Positions 9,063-19,620 are shown, numbered from the stretch's first letter. The stretch: 34,535 nt of DNA from Deltaproteobacteria bacterium (GCA_019307745.1 JAFDJA010000007.1:1-34535); one strand, 5' to 3'. The notes: generated by a model from the sequence alone, not told the origin. Translations and numbers: made by a program.

Positions 9063-9530
9063 ACAGGGCAATAGAAATAGACACCTTGCTATCCATTATT
9101 CATGAAATTTTATTGCTCATGTTTGGAGCATTCCAGACCATTTTCCGAATAAAATAAGTAGTAATAATGCTTCTCTGATATAATACATTGGGTGTGTCTT
9201 TAATATTCTGCCCCGGAAAAGCCGGAAAAGTTCAAATGGCCCTTAAGATTAAACCTTGAATGGGATTTATGGACACTGCTGATAGTTTTCGATAGGCCAT
9301 TACAACAACGTGGATCTCTATATATCCTGGATTTTTATAACTTTGTTCTGAGATCACTCTATTATTCAAAAGGCTTCTGTACAATTTTCCCCCAAGTTCG
9401 GAATTAGTTCTGTGCAAGCTGAATGGTGCTAATTCTAATAAGGAATAAAAAAATAAGAACAAGAAAAAAAAAGATCCAATCTGAAGTATTATAGATTAAA
9501 TTACAAATTAAATTTTAAAGGAGGATCAGA

Positions 9531-10151
9531 ATGAAAACAATTAAGAAAACAGCAGGCCTCACTATATGCATTTTTATTCTTTTATGTATTTTTGTTTCAT
9601 GCGCCTCCCGGCCGGAATTGAAAATAAACTATTCCATGCCTTCAGCAACAGATGAACTGACTGAAGAAAAAGTCTACCTCTCATTCGACGATGCGAGAAG
9701 AACAAAAGATATCATAGGGGGAGGCGCCAAAAAAATATTTAGAAATTTCTCCGGCAATATCTCTCTATCCATAGAAAGAGAGCACGATGAAGCTGGTTTT
9801 AAAATCGGTCTGTTTGATCTCCGAAATGTATTTTTAGAGTCTTTTACGAGGAAACTTGAAGGACTTGGAATGACAGTTGTTTCAAACAAGATGGAAAGCC
9901 AAAATGAATTAATGATCTCCGTTAATGAATTCGTCCTGGACCTTGTTGATGGGAAATGGATATCCAGTATCGATTATGAAGCCAGGTTGATATTGAATGG
10001 TGAATTACGCGCCAAACAGATGATAACTAGTCAGGCTGAACGTTTTAAACTGGTTGGACAATCCCAGGCTAACATCTTAATGGGAGAGATTTTTTCAGAC
10101 TCTGTAAACAGACTTGATGTGGGTAAGCTGTACACACAGGTAAAAAAATAG
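9531..10151 (+). CDS. Putative lipoprotein (YajG / transport-auxiliary-lipoprotein-like)
   Basis: MKTIKKTAGLTICIFILLCIFVSCAS lipobox-type signal with AAAGGAGGATCAG RBS; C-terminal region resembles envelope auxiliary lipoproteins. Family assignment tentative. Confidence 0.65.
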   Translation: MKTIKKTAGLTICIFILLCIFVSCASRPELKINYSMPSATDELTEEKVYLSFDDARRTKDIIGGGAKKIFRNFSGNISLSIEREHDEAGFKIGLFDLRNVFLESFTRKLEGLGMTVVSNKMESQNELMISVNEFVLDLVDGKWISSIDYEARLILNGELRAKQMITSQAERFKLVGQSQANILMGEIFSDSVNRLDVGKLYTQVKK

Positions 10152-10819
10152 CTTTTACCCTGAATCCCTTTTTAAAAGACTTCTCGCTGTTATAAACGAA
10201 TAGAAATGACCTTGGAACAAACACCTGATAGCGGAGATTTTTTTTATAAATTTGCCCTATTCAGATGAATCAGCCTTCCCCCATTTTGGGCCTCGGATTC
10301 GCTATTTATGTACAATCATCCTGACCATTTGCTCGGCAGAATTCATATAGGCCTCTGAACAATTACCTGATATTATTCAGACAATTTATTCTCTTTATCC
10401 CAGGAAGGCTTGTCAACCATGAAATACCTGGCCGCTTGTGGTCTCAATTCCACAATCCTGGTGATCTTTTCCACTATTTAGATGAATGATTTTTGATTTA
10501 GTACTACCATTATCATTAAAGCTTATACCTGAATCAAAATCAGGGAAGTCAATTCCCAGTATCTTTGGGAATGGATGGAAAGAAAGGGATATGAATTGAA
10601 GAGACAAATCTTTGTTCCAATAAAAACAGGCGGAGTGTTACGGGTTATTGAAAGCAAATATCGCCTCATGACAGATAGTTATTACTTCCTAATCCAAATG
10701 AGTTAAAATTATACATTTTATCGGTTTTGTGTTATTTTACAAGATTAACACCTGAACCTTGAATTCTTTATTTACCAGGGCTTGAAGTGCTTTATATTTA
10801 AAGCTTTCCATGCTCCGCT

Positions 10820-12250
10820 GTGACAGATGATGTAAAATTCAGAGGACTAAATTTGGCAAAAGTAAAAAATGGAAAAAAATTAAGCAACAGTCAGAAACTT
10901 GATATCACTAGTTGGCTGAAGACCAAATTTCTTGGGAAGGAAAAGGATTCCAGCCCTGTTGATTCCAAGTTTCTTGCCGATCTAATGGGGACCAAAAAAA
11001 TCGGGCGATATGAGATAATCAGCAAGCTTGGACAAGGAAGCATGGGAGTCGTCTACAAAGGAAGAGATCCATACATTAACCGAGAGGTAAGTATAAAGGT
11101 GGCCAGGCCTGCGGCAGATGTCGAAGGGGCAATAGCTGACAGATACCGTGAGAGCTTCTTTCTTGAGGCACAGTCAGCGGGACGCCTCTTACATCCTCAT
11201 ATTGTGGCGATCTATGACGCTGGAATGCATAAGGATTTCTGCTATATCACAATGGAGTATATCGATGGTCCCACACTCGGCAAATACTGTAAAAAGGAAG
11301 ATCGTTTACCTATTATCAAAACTTGTGAAATAATCACTAATGTATGTGTGGCCCTTGATTATGCACACCAGGAGGGTATTGTTCACAGGGATATTAAGCC
11401 TTCCAATATTATGCTCACACAAGGAGGTGAGCCTAAAATAACTGACTTCGGGATCGCACAGGTAAAGTCTGAGCAGGCTCCGTCAAAGGGGTTGGTGGGG
11501 TCCCCCAGCTATATGTCACCTGAACAGATTAAAGAAGAGGATATTGGAGACAGCAGCGATATCTTTTCCCTTGGGTGTGTCATTTATGAAATGCTGACCA
11601 GCGAAAGAGCATTTCCAGGAGATAATTATTTCTCCATAATGTACAAAATAACAAATGAAAATCCGATCTCTATGAGAGAAATCCGGCCCGAGATCCCGGA
11701 AACGCTTAATACAATTATAATGAAGGCCCTTGCCAAGAACCCTGGAAAGAGATACCAGACCTGTATGGATTTTGCCTATGATCTAAAGGTGGCTCTAAGG
11801 GGATTTAACGGCAAAGGAGACAGGAAGAGCAAGGCAGAAGATGTGGTGGATTACATCCATAATGTCAAATTCTTTAATGAATTTTCAAAAAATCAGGTGC
11901 AGGAGATCCTGGATGCTTCTAATGTTGTTAAGGTTCAGAAGGGATCAATTATTGTAAATGAAGGTGAGATCAGCGATTCATTTTTTATAATCCTGAGTGG
12001 AAGAGTTTCTGTCCAAAAAAATGATAAATATATTGCAATGATCGGCAGGGGTGAATGTTTTGGTGAAATGGCCTATTTGAGCGGAGAAACCCGTACAGCA
12101 ACAGTCCTGGCAGATTCGGAGTGTATACTCTTAAAAATAGATGCAATCCTGCTCGATAAAGCTTCAGACACTATTCAGCTGCAATTCTTCAAAAAATTTG
12201 CATCGACCCTCCTCCGTCGTCTTTCCAAGAGCAATAAACAGTCTGCTTAA
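10820..12250 (+). CDS. Serine/threonine protein kinase with C-terminal cyclic-nucleotide-binding domain
   Basis: IGRYEIISKLGQGSMGVVYKGRD (P-loop), VSIKVARP, IVHRDIKPSNIMLT, ITDFGIAQV, SYMSPEQI; then FFNEFSKNQVQEILDASNVVKVQKGSIIVNEGEISDSFFIILSGRVSV...GECFGEMAYLSGETRTATVLADSECILLKI (cNBD with phosphate-binding cassette). GTG start with no obvious SD. Confidence 0.93.
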   Translation: MTDDVKFRGLNLAKVKNGKKLSNSQKLDITSWLKTKFLGKEKDSSPVDSKFLADLMGTKKIGRYEIISKLGQGSMGVVYKGRDPYINREVSIKVARPAADVEGAIADRYRESFFLEAQSAGRLLHPHIVAIYDAGMHKDFCYITMEYIDGPTLGKYCKKEDRLPIIKTCEIITNVCVALDYAHQEGIVHRDIKPSNIMLTQGGEPKITDFGIAQVKSEQAPSKGLVGSPSYMSPEQIKEEDIGDSSDIFSLGCVIYEMLTSERAFPGDNYFSIMYKITNENPISMREIRPEIPETLNTIIMKALAKNPGKRYQTCMDFAYDLKVALRGFNGKGDRKSKAEDVVDYIHNVKFFNEFSKNQVQEILDASNVVKVQKGSIIVNEGEISDSFFIILSGRVSVQKNDKYIAMIGRGECFGEMAYLSGETRTATVLADSECILLKIDAILLDKASDTIQLQFFKKFASTLLRRLSKSNKQSA

Positions 12251-12305
12251 AGATAGAGATATTATCTTGAACCGGATAGAGTAATACACATTTAGGAGGG
12301 GCGTA

Positions 12306-13676
12306 TTGTCGTTAGATATTGAGTTTAAAAAAGTTTTTCTGATCAGCTTGGGCTGTGCAAAGAATATCGTAGATAGCGAGAATATGCTTGGCCTGGTAAA
12401 ACAGAAAGGCCATCAGATAGTTTCCAGTATTGATAAAGCAGAGGTTGCAATAATTAACACATGCGGATTTATCCAATCTGCTGTGGAAGAATGCATTGAC
12501 ACTATCTTAGAGGTCCTGACATGGAAAGAGAAAGGCAAACTGGAAAAACTCATTGTTGCAGGATGCTTTGTTCAGCGTTATGGATATAAGCTAAGGCAAG
12601 AGATTCCAGAGGTTGATTCATGGCTGGGAACAGGCGAAATCCATAGGATAGCCGATCTCATTACTCATAACTCCTGCCAACCTCCGCTATTTTTTATTGG
12701 CAGACCCATATCTCTTGCAAACCACTCCACGCCAAGGATTCAGACAACTCCTTTTTACAGTGCATATCTCAAAATTGCAGAGGGATGTTCCCATAGGTGC
12801 TCTTTCTGCACAATTCCCGGCATTAGGGGGCCTTTCAAGAGCAGAGATCTGAGTTCCATTCTCATTGAGGCCAATGAAATGGCAGGAAACGGTGTTAAGG
12901 AGATCAATCTGATTGCACAGGACAGCACTATGTACGGAAAAGACCTTTGCACAGGCATGGGCCTTGAGGATCTACTGGAAAAGCTTGTTGATATAAAGGG
13001 ACTTCAATGGATCAGAGTGCTTTATTCCCACCCTTTCGGGATCTCAGACCGGCTGCTCGAACTTATTCGGACTGAGGAGCGTATATGCTCCTACCTTGAT
13101 ATGCCTTTTCAGCATGCCAATGAACAAATCCTAAGATCTATGAGAAGAGAGATAGAAAATGAGAAACCTCTGGAACTGATTGAACGTTTAAGATCCATGC
13201 CTTCTAGAATAAGTCTTCGGACAACCCTGATAGTGGGCTTCCCAGGTGAGACTGATATAATTTTCCGGGAACTATATGACTTTGTTAAGGCTGCGAAGTT
13301 TGATCATCTGGGAGTATTCCCATTCAGCCCGGAAAATGGTACTGCCGCCGCACGATTAAAAAATATTCCGGGGCATGAAGTTGCTGATGATCGTTATGAT
13401 AAAATCATGAGACTCCAGAAAAAGATATCAAAGAGGAATAATCAACATTTTGTAGGGAAGGTCATACCTGTGCTCATAGAAGGGACCTCCCCAGAAACAG
13501 ATCTACTTCTCACTGGCAGGACCACTACAATGGCTCCAGATGTGGACGGCCAGGTCTTGATCAACAAAGGGCATGGTGAAATAGGAAGGATCATGCCTAC
13601 CCTTATAACCGAGGCACACTCTTATGACTTGATCGGCGAAATCATTGAAGAAGGGGATCAAAGCTCGCTAAATTGA
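12306..13676 (+). CDS. rimO: Ribosomal protein S12 methylthiotransferase RimO
   Basis: VFLISLGCAKNIVDSENMLG, INTCGFI, YLKIAEGCSHRCSFCTIPGIRGPFKSR (radical SAM CxxxCxxC), C-terminal TRAM-like region. TTG start after AGGAGGGG. Confidence 0.95.
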   Translation: MSLDIEFKKVFLISLGCAKNIVDSENMLGLVKQKGHQIVSSIDKAEVAIINTCGFIQSAVEECIDTILEVLTWKEKGKLEKLIVAGCFVQRYGYKLRQEIPEVDSWLGTGEIHRIADLITHNSCQPPLFFIGRPISLANHSTPRIQTTPFYSAYLKIAEGCSHRCSFCTIPGIRGPFKSRDLSSILIEANEMAGNGVKEINLIAQDSTMYGKDLCTGMGLEDLLEKLVDIKGLQWIRVLYSHPFGISDRLLELIRTEERICSYLDMPFQHANEQILRSMRREIENEKPLELIERLRSMPSRISLRTTLIVGFPGETDIIFRELYDFVKAAKFDHLGVFPFSPENGTAAARLKNIPGHEVADDRYDKIMRLQKKISKRNNQHFVGKVIPVLIEGTSPETDLLLTGRTTTMAPDVDGQVLINKGHGEIGRIMPTLITEAHSYDLIGEIIEEGDQSSLN

Positions 13677-13801
13677 TTCAGGGATCTTGAGTTTTAACAG
13701 GATTCTAATGGTCTGTAAAAAAAACAGAAAAGATAATTCGGGTTGAAATTGTCCTGCCTTTATGGTCGAATAACTCTGATTTTCAGATCAGGAGATAACA
13801 G

Positions 13802-14779
13802 TTGAGTACAGACAGTCTATTTGCAGAAAAATTCAATCATCATTTCATCAAGATAGATGAGGAGATCAATCTCTCTTTTAACTCCCGCGTGCCACTTGTT
13901 GAAAATATTGGCAAGCATTCTCTCTCTGGTGCAGGGAAGAGAATCAGACCTCTCCTCTTTGTGCTGGTATGCGGTATGTGTAAATATGAAAGAGACGACA
14001 TATACCACGTTTCAACTCTTTTTGAACATATGCACACAGCATCCCTGCTTCATGATGATGTTATAGACAACGCTGAAACCAGGAGAGGGAAACCATCTGC
14101 CAGTCATATATGGGGCAATTCCGCGGCTGTTCTATCAGGTGATTATCTCTTCTCTTTGGCAACAGCCGCAGCTGCCAGCTCAAGCAGCATTGAGTTTGTC
14201 AAAATTGTGGCCCAGACTGCTTCCAAAATGACCGAGGGACAGGTATCAGAACTGGTTAATACTGGAAATCTGAATCTGGACAGGGAAGAATATATGAGGA
14301 TAATAACTTACAAAACAGCAGAACTTATGGCAGCAACATGTACATGCGGTGCTATAATTGCCGGACAGAACAAAGATGTTGTCGCGAATCTCCATAAATT
14401 TGGCATCAACATGGGGATTGCATTTCAGCTTATGGATGACCTCCTTGATTACACATCATCTGAAGAGAAATTCGGGAAACCCGTTGGCAAGGATCTGAAG
14501 GAATGTAAGACCACATTGCCCCTTATTTACACACTGATGCGAATAAATGGTGATGACCGCTCAAAATTTGAGGCGGCATTTAAGGGAAAAGTTATTGATG
14601 AAAAAGAGCATGATGAACTAATATCCCTTGTCAGGAAAAGTGGCGCAATTGACAAGGTTAAATTAGAGGCAGAAGAGCATGTAAAGAAAGCTGCAGGGTT
14701 TCTTAAATCCTTTCCTGAATCACAATCAAAGGCTGATCTGATGTCAATAAATGAGTATGTAATTAAAAGAGATTTTTAA
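13802..14779 (+). CDS. Polyprenyl diphosphate synthase (octaprenyl-type, IspB-like)
   Basis: GAGKRIRPLL, LLHDDVIDNAETRRGKPS (FARM-type), FQLMDDLLDYTSSEEKFGKPVGKDL (SARM). TTG start after GGAG. Confidence 0.92.
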   Translation: MSTDSLFAEKFNHHFIKIDEEINLSFNSRVPLVENIGKHSLSGAGKRIRPLLFVLVCGMCKYERDDIYHVSTLFEHMHTASLLHDDVIDNAETRRGKPSASHIWGNSAAVLSGDYLFSLATAAAASSSSIEFVKIVAQTASKMTEGQVSELVNTGNLNLDREEYMRIITYKTAELMAATCTCGAIIAGQNKDVVANLHKFGINMGIAFQLMDDLLDYTSSEEKFGKPVGKDLKECKTTLPLIYTLMRINGDDRSKFEAAFKGKVIDEKEHDELISLVRKSGAIDKVKLEAEEHVKKAAGFLKSFPESQSKADLMSINEYVIKRDF

Positions 14780-14880
14780 ACTCCATGGAATGGAAAAAAC
14801 AATGTATCCCCCTAACCTTTCCAGCATGATCATAAAATCTCACGCCTTGAAATATCAAATTTCCCTCTTTTTAAAAGGGG

Positions 14881-15645
14881 CTAAATTTCAATACGCAACA
14901 GATCTCTTCCCAGAATAAGTTCCCCCTTATATGTCTTTCTGCAGTCTTCTGAAATATCAGTTGCAAGCGCCTCAGGATAAAAATGAATCAGCAGGAGTTT
15001 TTTCGCGTTTGCTTCATCGGCTATACTCCCTGCCTGTGAGGGCGTCAGATGTCCCTTCCCAGGACGGCTCTCAGGAAATGCACATTCCAGTATTAACAGA
15101 TCACTATTCCTTGCCAGCTTCAAAATCCCATCACACAACTCAGTATCCCCTGAATAGACAAAATTCTTTCCTTCTCTGGTATTGATGCGAAAGGCGAGGC
15201 TGCCCATTGAATGATTTATAGGCCGGGATAGGACAGAATAACCTTTATATTCTTTTTTATCTGGACATGTGATGTCCAATTCATCAATCTTCATGATTTC
15301 AGGAGGGACATCAAGCCATTGCCTATATGTTTTTTGAAGATTTTTGACAAAGTCCTTGATTCCAACCGGCCCCGTGATGGTAAACGGATCTCTTTTATCC
15401 AGTATCTCCGGATTTCGTGTGACAAATAGAAAGTGGATCAAATCGGCAGTATGGTCTGGATGAAAATGGCTTATATAAATATGCGTGATCCTGTCATGGG
15501 AAATACCTATTCTGGCAAGCTGCCTTAGAGTACCCGGCCCTATATCAAAAAGGGTCGGCCTGTCATCCATAAATATTGCCATTGATGGAGAGGCCCTATA
15601 GCTGAGGGGTACGCTCGTGCCTGATCCTAGAATAATCAGTCTCAT
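14881..15645 (-). CDS. MBL-fold metallo-hydrolase, ribonuclease Z-like
   Basis: MRLIILGSGTSVPL, HIYISHFHPDHTADL (HxHxDH), YSGDTELCDGI, LLLIHFYPEA. Confidence 0.85.
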   Translation of the reverse strand: MRLIILGSGTSVPLSYRASPSMAIFMDDRPTLFDIGPGTLRQLARIGISHDRITHIYISHFHPDHTADLIHFLFVTRNPEILDKRDPFTITGPVGIKDFVKNLQKTYRQWLDVPPEIMKIDELDITCPDKKEYKGYSVLSRPINHSMGSLAFRINTREGKNFVYSGDTELCDGILKLARNSDLLILECAFPESRPGKGHLTPSQAGSIADEANAKKLLLIHFYPEALATDISEDCRKTYKGELILGRDLLRIEI

Positions 15646-15661
15646 TTATTTCTCATTTATT
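15640..15661. repeat. Exact 11-bp tandem duplication TCTCATTTATT x2 over the start codon of the RNase Z-like gene
   Basis: Read directly: TCTCATTTATT at 15640-15650 and 15651-15661. Confidence 0.8.
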
Positions 15662-16052
15662 ACAAATTGTTTGGTTCATCGCTATTTAATGTCGATAAAA
15701 TCAGCATATTACAAAAAAGTGTCTTACAATTCAAATTATTCATGTTGCGATTGGAAATCATCCTGATTATTATAACTTTCTCCAGACATTACTATATAAC
15801 AATCATAGTGGTTAAGATAACAGGAGTATGGCATGATAAAAGATAGGGATACAACACCTTTCTATTCAAACCCTTATCGCCTCTATTTCCGCCTACCTAA
15901 TTGGCAAAATATAAATTGAATAGCATGACTCCAACCGTCAATAATGCAAGCTGCATCTAAATCTTTCAATGACCTCAGGAGCAAATAAATAATCTTTATA
16001 AAAATTTAACTGAATATTGTTGATTTTAAAATAATATTATTTTCTTATTTAC

Positions 16053-16080
16053 TTGACAGTTTTGGCAAATCAGATATAAA
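16053..16080 (+). promoter_or_regulatory. sigma70-type promoter candidate for sat (TTGACA-16-TATAAA)
   Basis: TTGACA 16053-16058, 16-nt spacer, TATAAA 16075-16080; about 180 nt upstream of the sat ATG. Confidence 0.55.
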
Positions 16081-16152
16081 CACAGCGTGTTAAAAAAGGC
16101 ATAAAGCGCTGAAATTCAGTCATTATTATAAAAAAATTCGGGATTAGGTATA

Positions 16153-16204
16153 CTTCAGACATAGCCTTATAGTGTCAGAGGCAGATACTTAGTTATGTCT
16201 GAAG
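16153..16204 (+). promoter_or_regulatory. Inverted repeat / hairpin in sat 5' leader (CTTCAGACATA ... TATGTCTGAAG)
   Basis: Perfect 11-bp arms at 16153-16163 and 16194-16204 with a 30-nt intervening segment, between the predicted promoter and the start codon. Confidence 0.6.
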
Positions 16205-16262
16205 CTTTATAATTTCAAGTTTCATTATTTAAAACAAAGTATAATTTAAAGGAGAATGTTAT

Positions 16263-17477
16263 ATGTCAAATCTTATCACACCGCATGGTACAGAAGAAAA
16301 ATTGATACCTTTATTACTGGAAGATGTAGCACTAGAAGCTGAAACTGCAAGGGCAAGGGGACTTAAAAGTATTAGAATTACATCAAGAGAGGCTTCAGAC
16401 CTTATCATGATGGGGATTGGGGCCTTTACGCCACTGACCGGTTTCATGACAAAAGCAGACTGGCAAGGTGTATGTGATAATCTAACGATGGCAGATGGCA
16501 CATTCTGGCCCATTCCTATTACCCTTTCCACAGACGACGAGGATATCAAGGAGAGCGATGATATCGCACTGGTGGATGACGACACAGGTACTATTATTGC
16601 AACTATGCAGGTGTCAGAAAAATATACTATTGATAAGGCACACGAATGCAAATCAGTCTTCACAACTACCGATGAAGAGCACCCGGGTGTTGCCAAGGTG
16701 ATGGAACAGGGGAAATACAATCTCGCGGGTCCTGTTAAGGTTATCAGTGAGAGCTATTATCCTGAGCAGTTTGGTGATCTTTATCAACGACCTGCTGAGT
16801 CAAGGAAAATATTTGAAGACCTTGGCTGGACAAGGGTTGCTGCTTTTCAAACCCGTAATCCAATGCACAGATCCCATGAATACCTGGCAAAAATAGCTGT
16901 TGAGACCATGGACGGCGTCTATATCCACCAGCTGATTGGCAAGCTCAAGGAGGGTGATATTCCAGCAGATGTACGCGTAAAGGCCATCGACGCCCTTGTG
17001 AACAACTGGTTTGTTAAGGGTTCGGTTGTTCAGGGTGGCTACCCCATGGAGATGAGATATGCCGGCCCAAGAGAGGCACTTCTCCATGCCGTATTCCGTC
17101 AGAACTACGGATGCAGTCACATGATCATTGGCCGTGACCATGCTGGTGTTGGTGACTATTATGGCCCATTTGATGCCCAGAAGATTTTTAATGAGATACC
17201 AGAAGGTGCTCTTAAATGTCAGAACATGAATATTGACTGGACCTTCCATTGTTATAAGTGTGGTGGTATGGCCTCCATGAGAACATGCCCCCATGGTAAG
17301 GATGACAGACTTCTCCTTTCCGGAACAATGGTAAGAAAGACCCTTTCTGAGGGCGGTGATCTCCCTTCAGAATTTTCTCGTCCTGAGATTGTTGCTATCC
17401 TTCAGAACTACTACCAGAACCTCGAAGAAAAGGTTGAGGTCAAGCTTCACGGAGCTGCCACAGGCGATGTGAAATAG
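16263..17477 (+). CDS. sat: Sulfate adenylyltransferase (ATP sulfurylase)
   Basis: [97 protein letters not shown] sulfurylase signatures. Confidence 0.97.
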   Translation: MSNLITPHGTEEKLIPLLLEDVALEAETARARGLKSIRITSREASDLIMMGIGAFTPLTGFMTKADWQGVCDNLTMADGTFWPIPITLSTDDEDIKESDDIALVDDDTGTIIATMQVSEKYTIDKAHECKSVFTTTDEEHPGVAKVMEQGKYNLAGPVKVISESYYPEQFGDLYQRPAESRKIFEDLGWTRVAAFQTRNPMHRSHEYLAKIAVETMDGVYIHQLIGKLKEGDIPADVRVKAIDALVNNWFVKGSVVQGGYPMEMRYAGPREALLHAVFRQNYGCSHMIIGRDHAGVGDYYGPFDAQKIFNEIPEGALKCQNMNIDWTFHCYKCGGMASMRTCPHGKDDRLLLSGTMVRKTLSEGGDLPSEFSRPEIVAILQNYYQNLEEKVEVKLHGAATGDVK

Positions 17478-17501
17478 TATCCAGATGATATCTGAAATTA
17501 C

Positions 17502-17540
17502 AAACAGCCACTCCTGACAATTTACAGGGTGGCTGTTTTT
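17502..17540 (+). terminator. Rho-independent terminator after sat
   Basis: AAACAGCCAC (17502-17511) ... GTGGCTGTTT (17529-17538), followed by a T-run. Confidence 0.8.
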
Positions 17541-17609
17541 ATTGCTTTCCCGCTATTTTAAATGGATAAATAACACTCTTTAACCAACAGATTCAAGGAA
17601 CCCTTTTAT

Positions 17610-18248
17610 TTAATCCCCTCCTTCATACTCTAATAAAAATTTATCAAAGAATCTTTCCATGTATTCATGACGTTTTTGAGCAATACTTTTTCCTTCTTTT
17701 GTCAGCATTCGATTTCTTATTTTGGAAAGCTTTATCTTGAACTCACGATACCCTGTATCTTCTTCTGAGTAGGCCTCTGTATTTTCCAGGTCTATATAAG
17801 GATTGTGAAATTTTGCGCCAACCTCCCCCGCAAACTGAAAGGCCCTTGCTATCCCGATGGTCCCTATTGAATCAAGCTTATCCGCATCAAACAGAACCTT
17901 GGCTTCAATAGTCTCAGGTCTGTTATTCCTTCTAAATCTATGTGTCTGGATAGAATGGATAATATTCCTTTTGCTATTGTCTGGGATAGGAGAATCCTTT
18001 AATAAATTTCCAGCTATTTCTGCACCCTTTTCAGCATGGCAGATCATACCATTTGATTCATCCTGGGATAAACGCCCCACGTCATGCAGGAGGGCTGCTA
18101 TCTCTAATACTTCAATATCTGCCCCTTCAGCTTCTCCTATCCGCAAACACAGGTTACACACACGTTCCGTGTGACTCCAGTCATGACTCCCTCTGCTGTT
18201 GGAAAAGGCTCTTATTGCATACTCTTTTATTTCCTTAACACTTAACAT
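17610..18248 (-). CDS. HD-domain metal-dependent phosphohydrolase
   Basis: SHDWSHTERVCNLCLRIGEAEGADIEVLEIAALLHDVGR ... CHAEKGAEIAGNLL ... LFDADKLDSIGTIGIARAF. Confidence 0.88.
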   Translation of the reverse strand: MLSVKEIKEYAIRAFSNSRGSHDWSHTERVCNLCLRIGEAEGADIEVLEIAALLHDVGRLSQDESNGMICHAEKGAEIAGNLLKDSPIPDNSKRNIIHSIQTHRFRRNNRPETIEAKVLFDADKLDSIGTIGIARAFQFAGEVGAKFHNPYIDLENTEAYSEEDTGYREFKIKLSKIRNRMLTKEGKSIAQKRHEYMERFFDKFLLEYEGGD

Positions 18249-18472
18249 TATCTGCCTCTGAATAAAGCCTGGATCTTGTAACAGCTATCTGTTCTGACTT
18301 AAAGCGCCTCACTAACAATGATATGGACGTGTACAAAAATCATGGGCCAATGACTTTATTATTAAGCCATTTTCTAATGAGGAACTGAGGGGAAAAATCA
18401 ACATGATTCCAGACACAAACAAATAGGTCCAGCAAGCCACCTGGATGTAATAGGATCTACTTGAAAAAGCTT

Positions 18473-18922
18473 TCAATCCCTGTGAAGCACCTCCAGTTTG
18501 GCATCAATAAGTTGTTTATGGGAAAGACGCAACAGGTTAGCGAGTTTATGAATTAGATAATCCTCATGTTGATCCAACTTTCCGTCTGAATAGGCTACCT
18601 CCCAGATTATCTCTATAATTCGAATTTTTTCATCCATTGAATAGTTTTGATTAATAAGATTGGTAAACTTCCAGAGATCTATACTTCCCTTAAGTTCCTC
18701 TTCGGAAGCAGTTATCAGTTCTGAAATATCTTCATCTGATAGATCATAGCTTTTCTTTAATATGGAAAGAATATCCTCTCTTTCAGATTCACTGAATTCT
18801 CCATCAATTCCAGCCATCTCCAAGAGAATAGCACAGGTTGCGATACGAATATCATGGGGGGTACCTTCCTGTTTTGTGTTATCCTGAGAATTACTGAAAA
18901 ATTTTTTTACAAGATCAATCAT
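18473..18922 (-). CDS. TerB-family (tellurite resistance TerB-like) protein
   Basis: IATCAILLEMAGIDGEFSESEREDILSILKK ... IIEIIWEVAYSDGKLDQHEDYLIHKLANLLRLSHKQLI: two TerB-type D-G-E/D-G-K repeats. Confidence 0.82.
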   Translation of the reverse strand: MIDLVKKFFSNSQDNTKQEGTPHDIRIATCAILLEMAGIDGEFSESEREDILSILKKSYDLSDEDISELITASEEELKGSIDLWKFTNLINQNYSMDEKIRIIEIIWEVAYSDGKLDQHEDYLIHKLANLLRLSHKQLIDAKLEVLHRD

Positions 18923-19235
18923 TATTATAGTTACTCCTTTTGTTTTAGATCGTTCAATTCTACTATGTCATAATAAAGGTGTTTAGAGAAGCTAAGATCA
19001 TGCATCAGATATAGTAGACCTTTTTTTTCATAATTGTATATAATAATGGTTCATCCCTATTCGGTCTGCAGGCTGCAGGTTTGATTAAAAGATTGTAGCT
19101 TTATACCCATAAAAGAGTCAAGTCAACAAGCATCCGGGTTGCTATTCCTGACTTTATTACATGTCTGATAAAAGTGCAGATTCTAATCATACTATTATGA
19201 TTGATACTTCAGAAATTCCCCGCTCAATGCAGGGA

Positions 19236-19267
19236 AATGTCACTCAGAATGTCATTTTTTTGACATT
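19236..19267. repeat. Three AATGTCA elements (two direct, one inverted)
   Basis: AATGTCA 19236-19242 and 19248-19254; TGACATT 19261-19267. Confidence 0.6.
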
Positions 19268-19603
19268 TTAGCACAATATCCTCTGTTTATTGCTGTTCAC
19301 ACCAATTCAATTCCCCTATCTTTCTGTGGTGAATAATCATTATCAGAAGGTACACCGCCTGCGAGAAAATTTTTACAGGTGTTGTCCGATTTATTCTTTA
19401 CAGTTTAAAAAATAAATCAGATGCAACTGATTTTACTGAAAAAATATCTTCTTGTCTTAAGTATATCCTGATAATAGAGGCGGAGGTTGCCGATCTTAAG
19501 TCATGTACAGGCAAATCCTTTGAGACTTTTTTTTCAATGAATTAGCTAGAGGCTACAGCAATAATGACTTAAAATTATCAAAGAATATCAAAATTGACAT
19601 GTC

Positions 19604-19620
19604 TGGCCCGAATCCTGCTA
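19604..19620 (+). promoter_or_regulatory. sigma54-type -24/-12 promoter candidate (TGGCCCG-AATC-CTGCT)
   Basis: Matches the TGGCACG-N4-TTGCW consensus at 10 of 12 positions, with correct GG-N10-GC spacing; upstream of the HDOD gene. Confidence 0.5.

Noticed and set aside
9213-9230. Exact tandem 9-bp repeat CCGGAAAAG CCGGAAAAG
   Set aside because: Only two units, isolated; not enough to infer function.
9232-9462. 76-aa minus-strand ORF upstream of the lipoprotein
   Set aside because: No motif, no convincing RBS, atypical composition.
16259-17294. Minus-strand ORFs antisense to sat (16259..16720, 16800..17294)
   Set aside because: Entirely within sat and lacking recognisable motifs.
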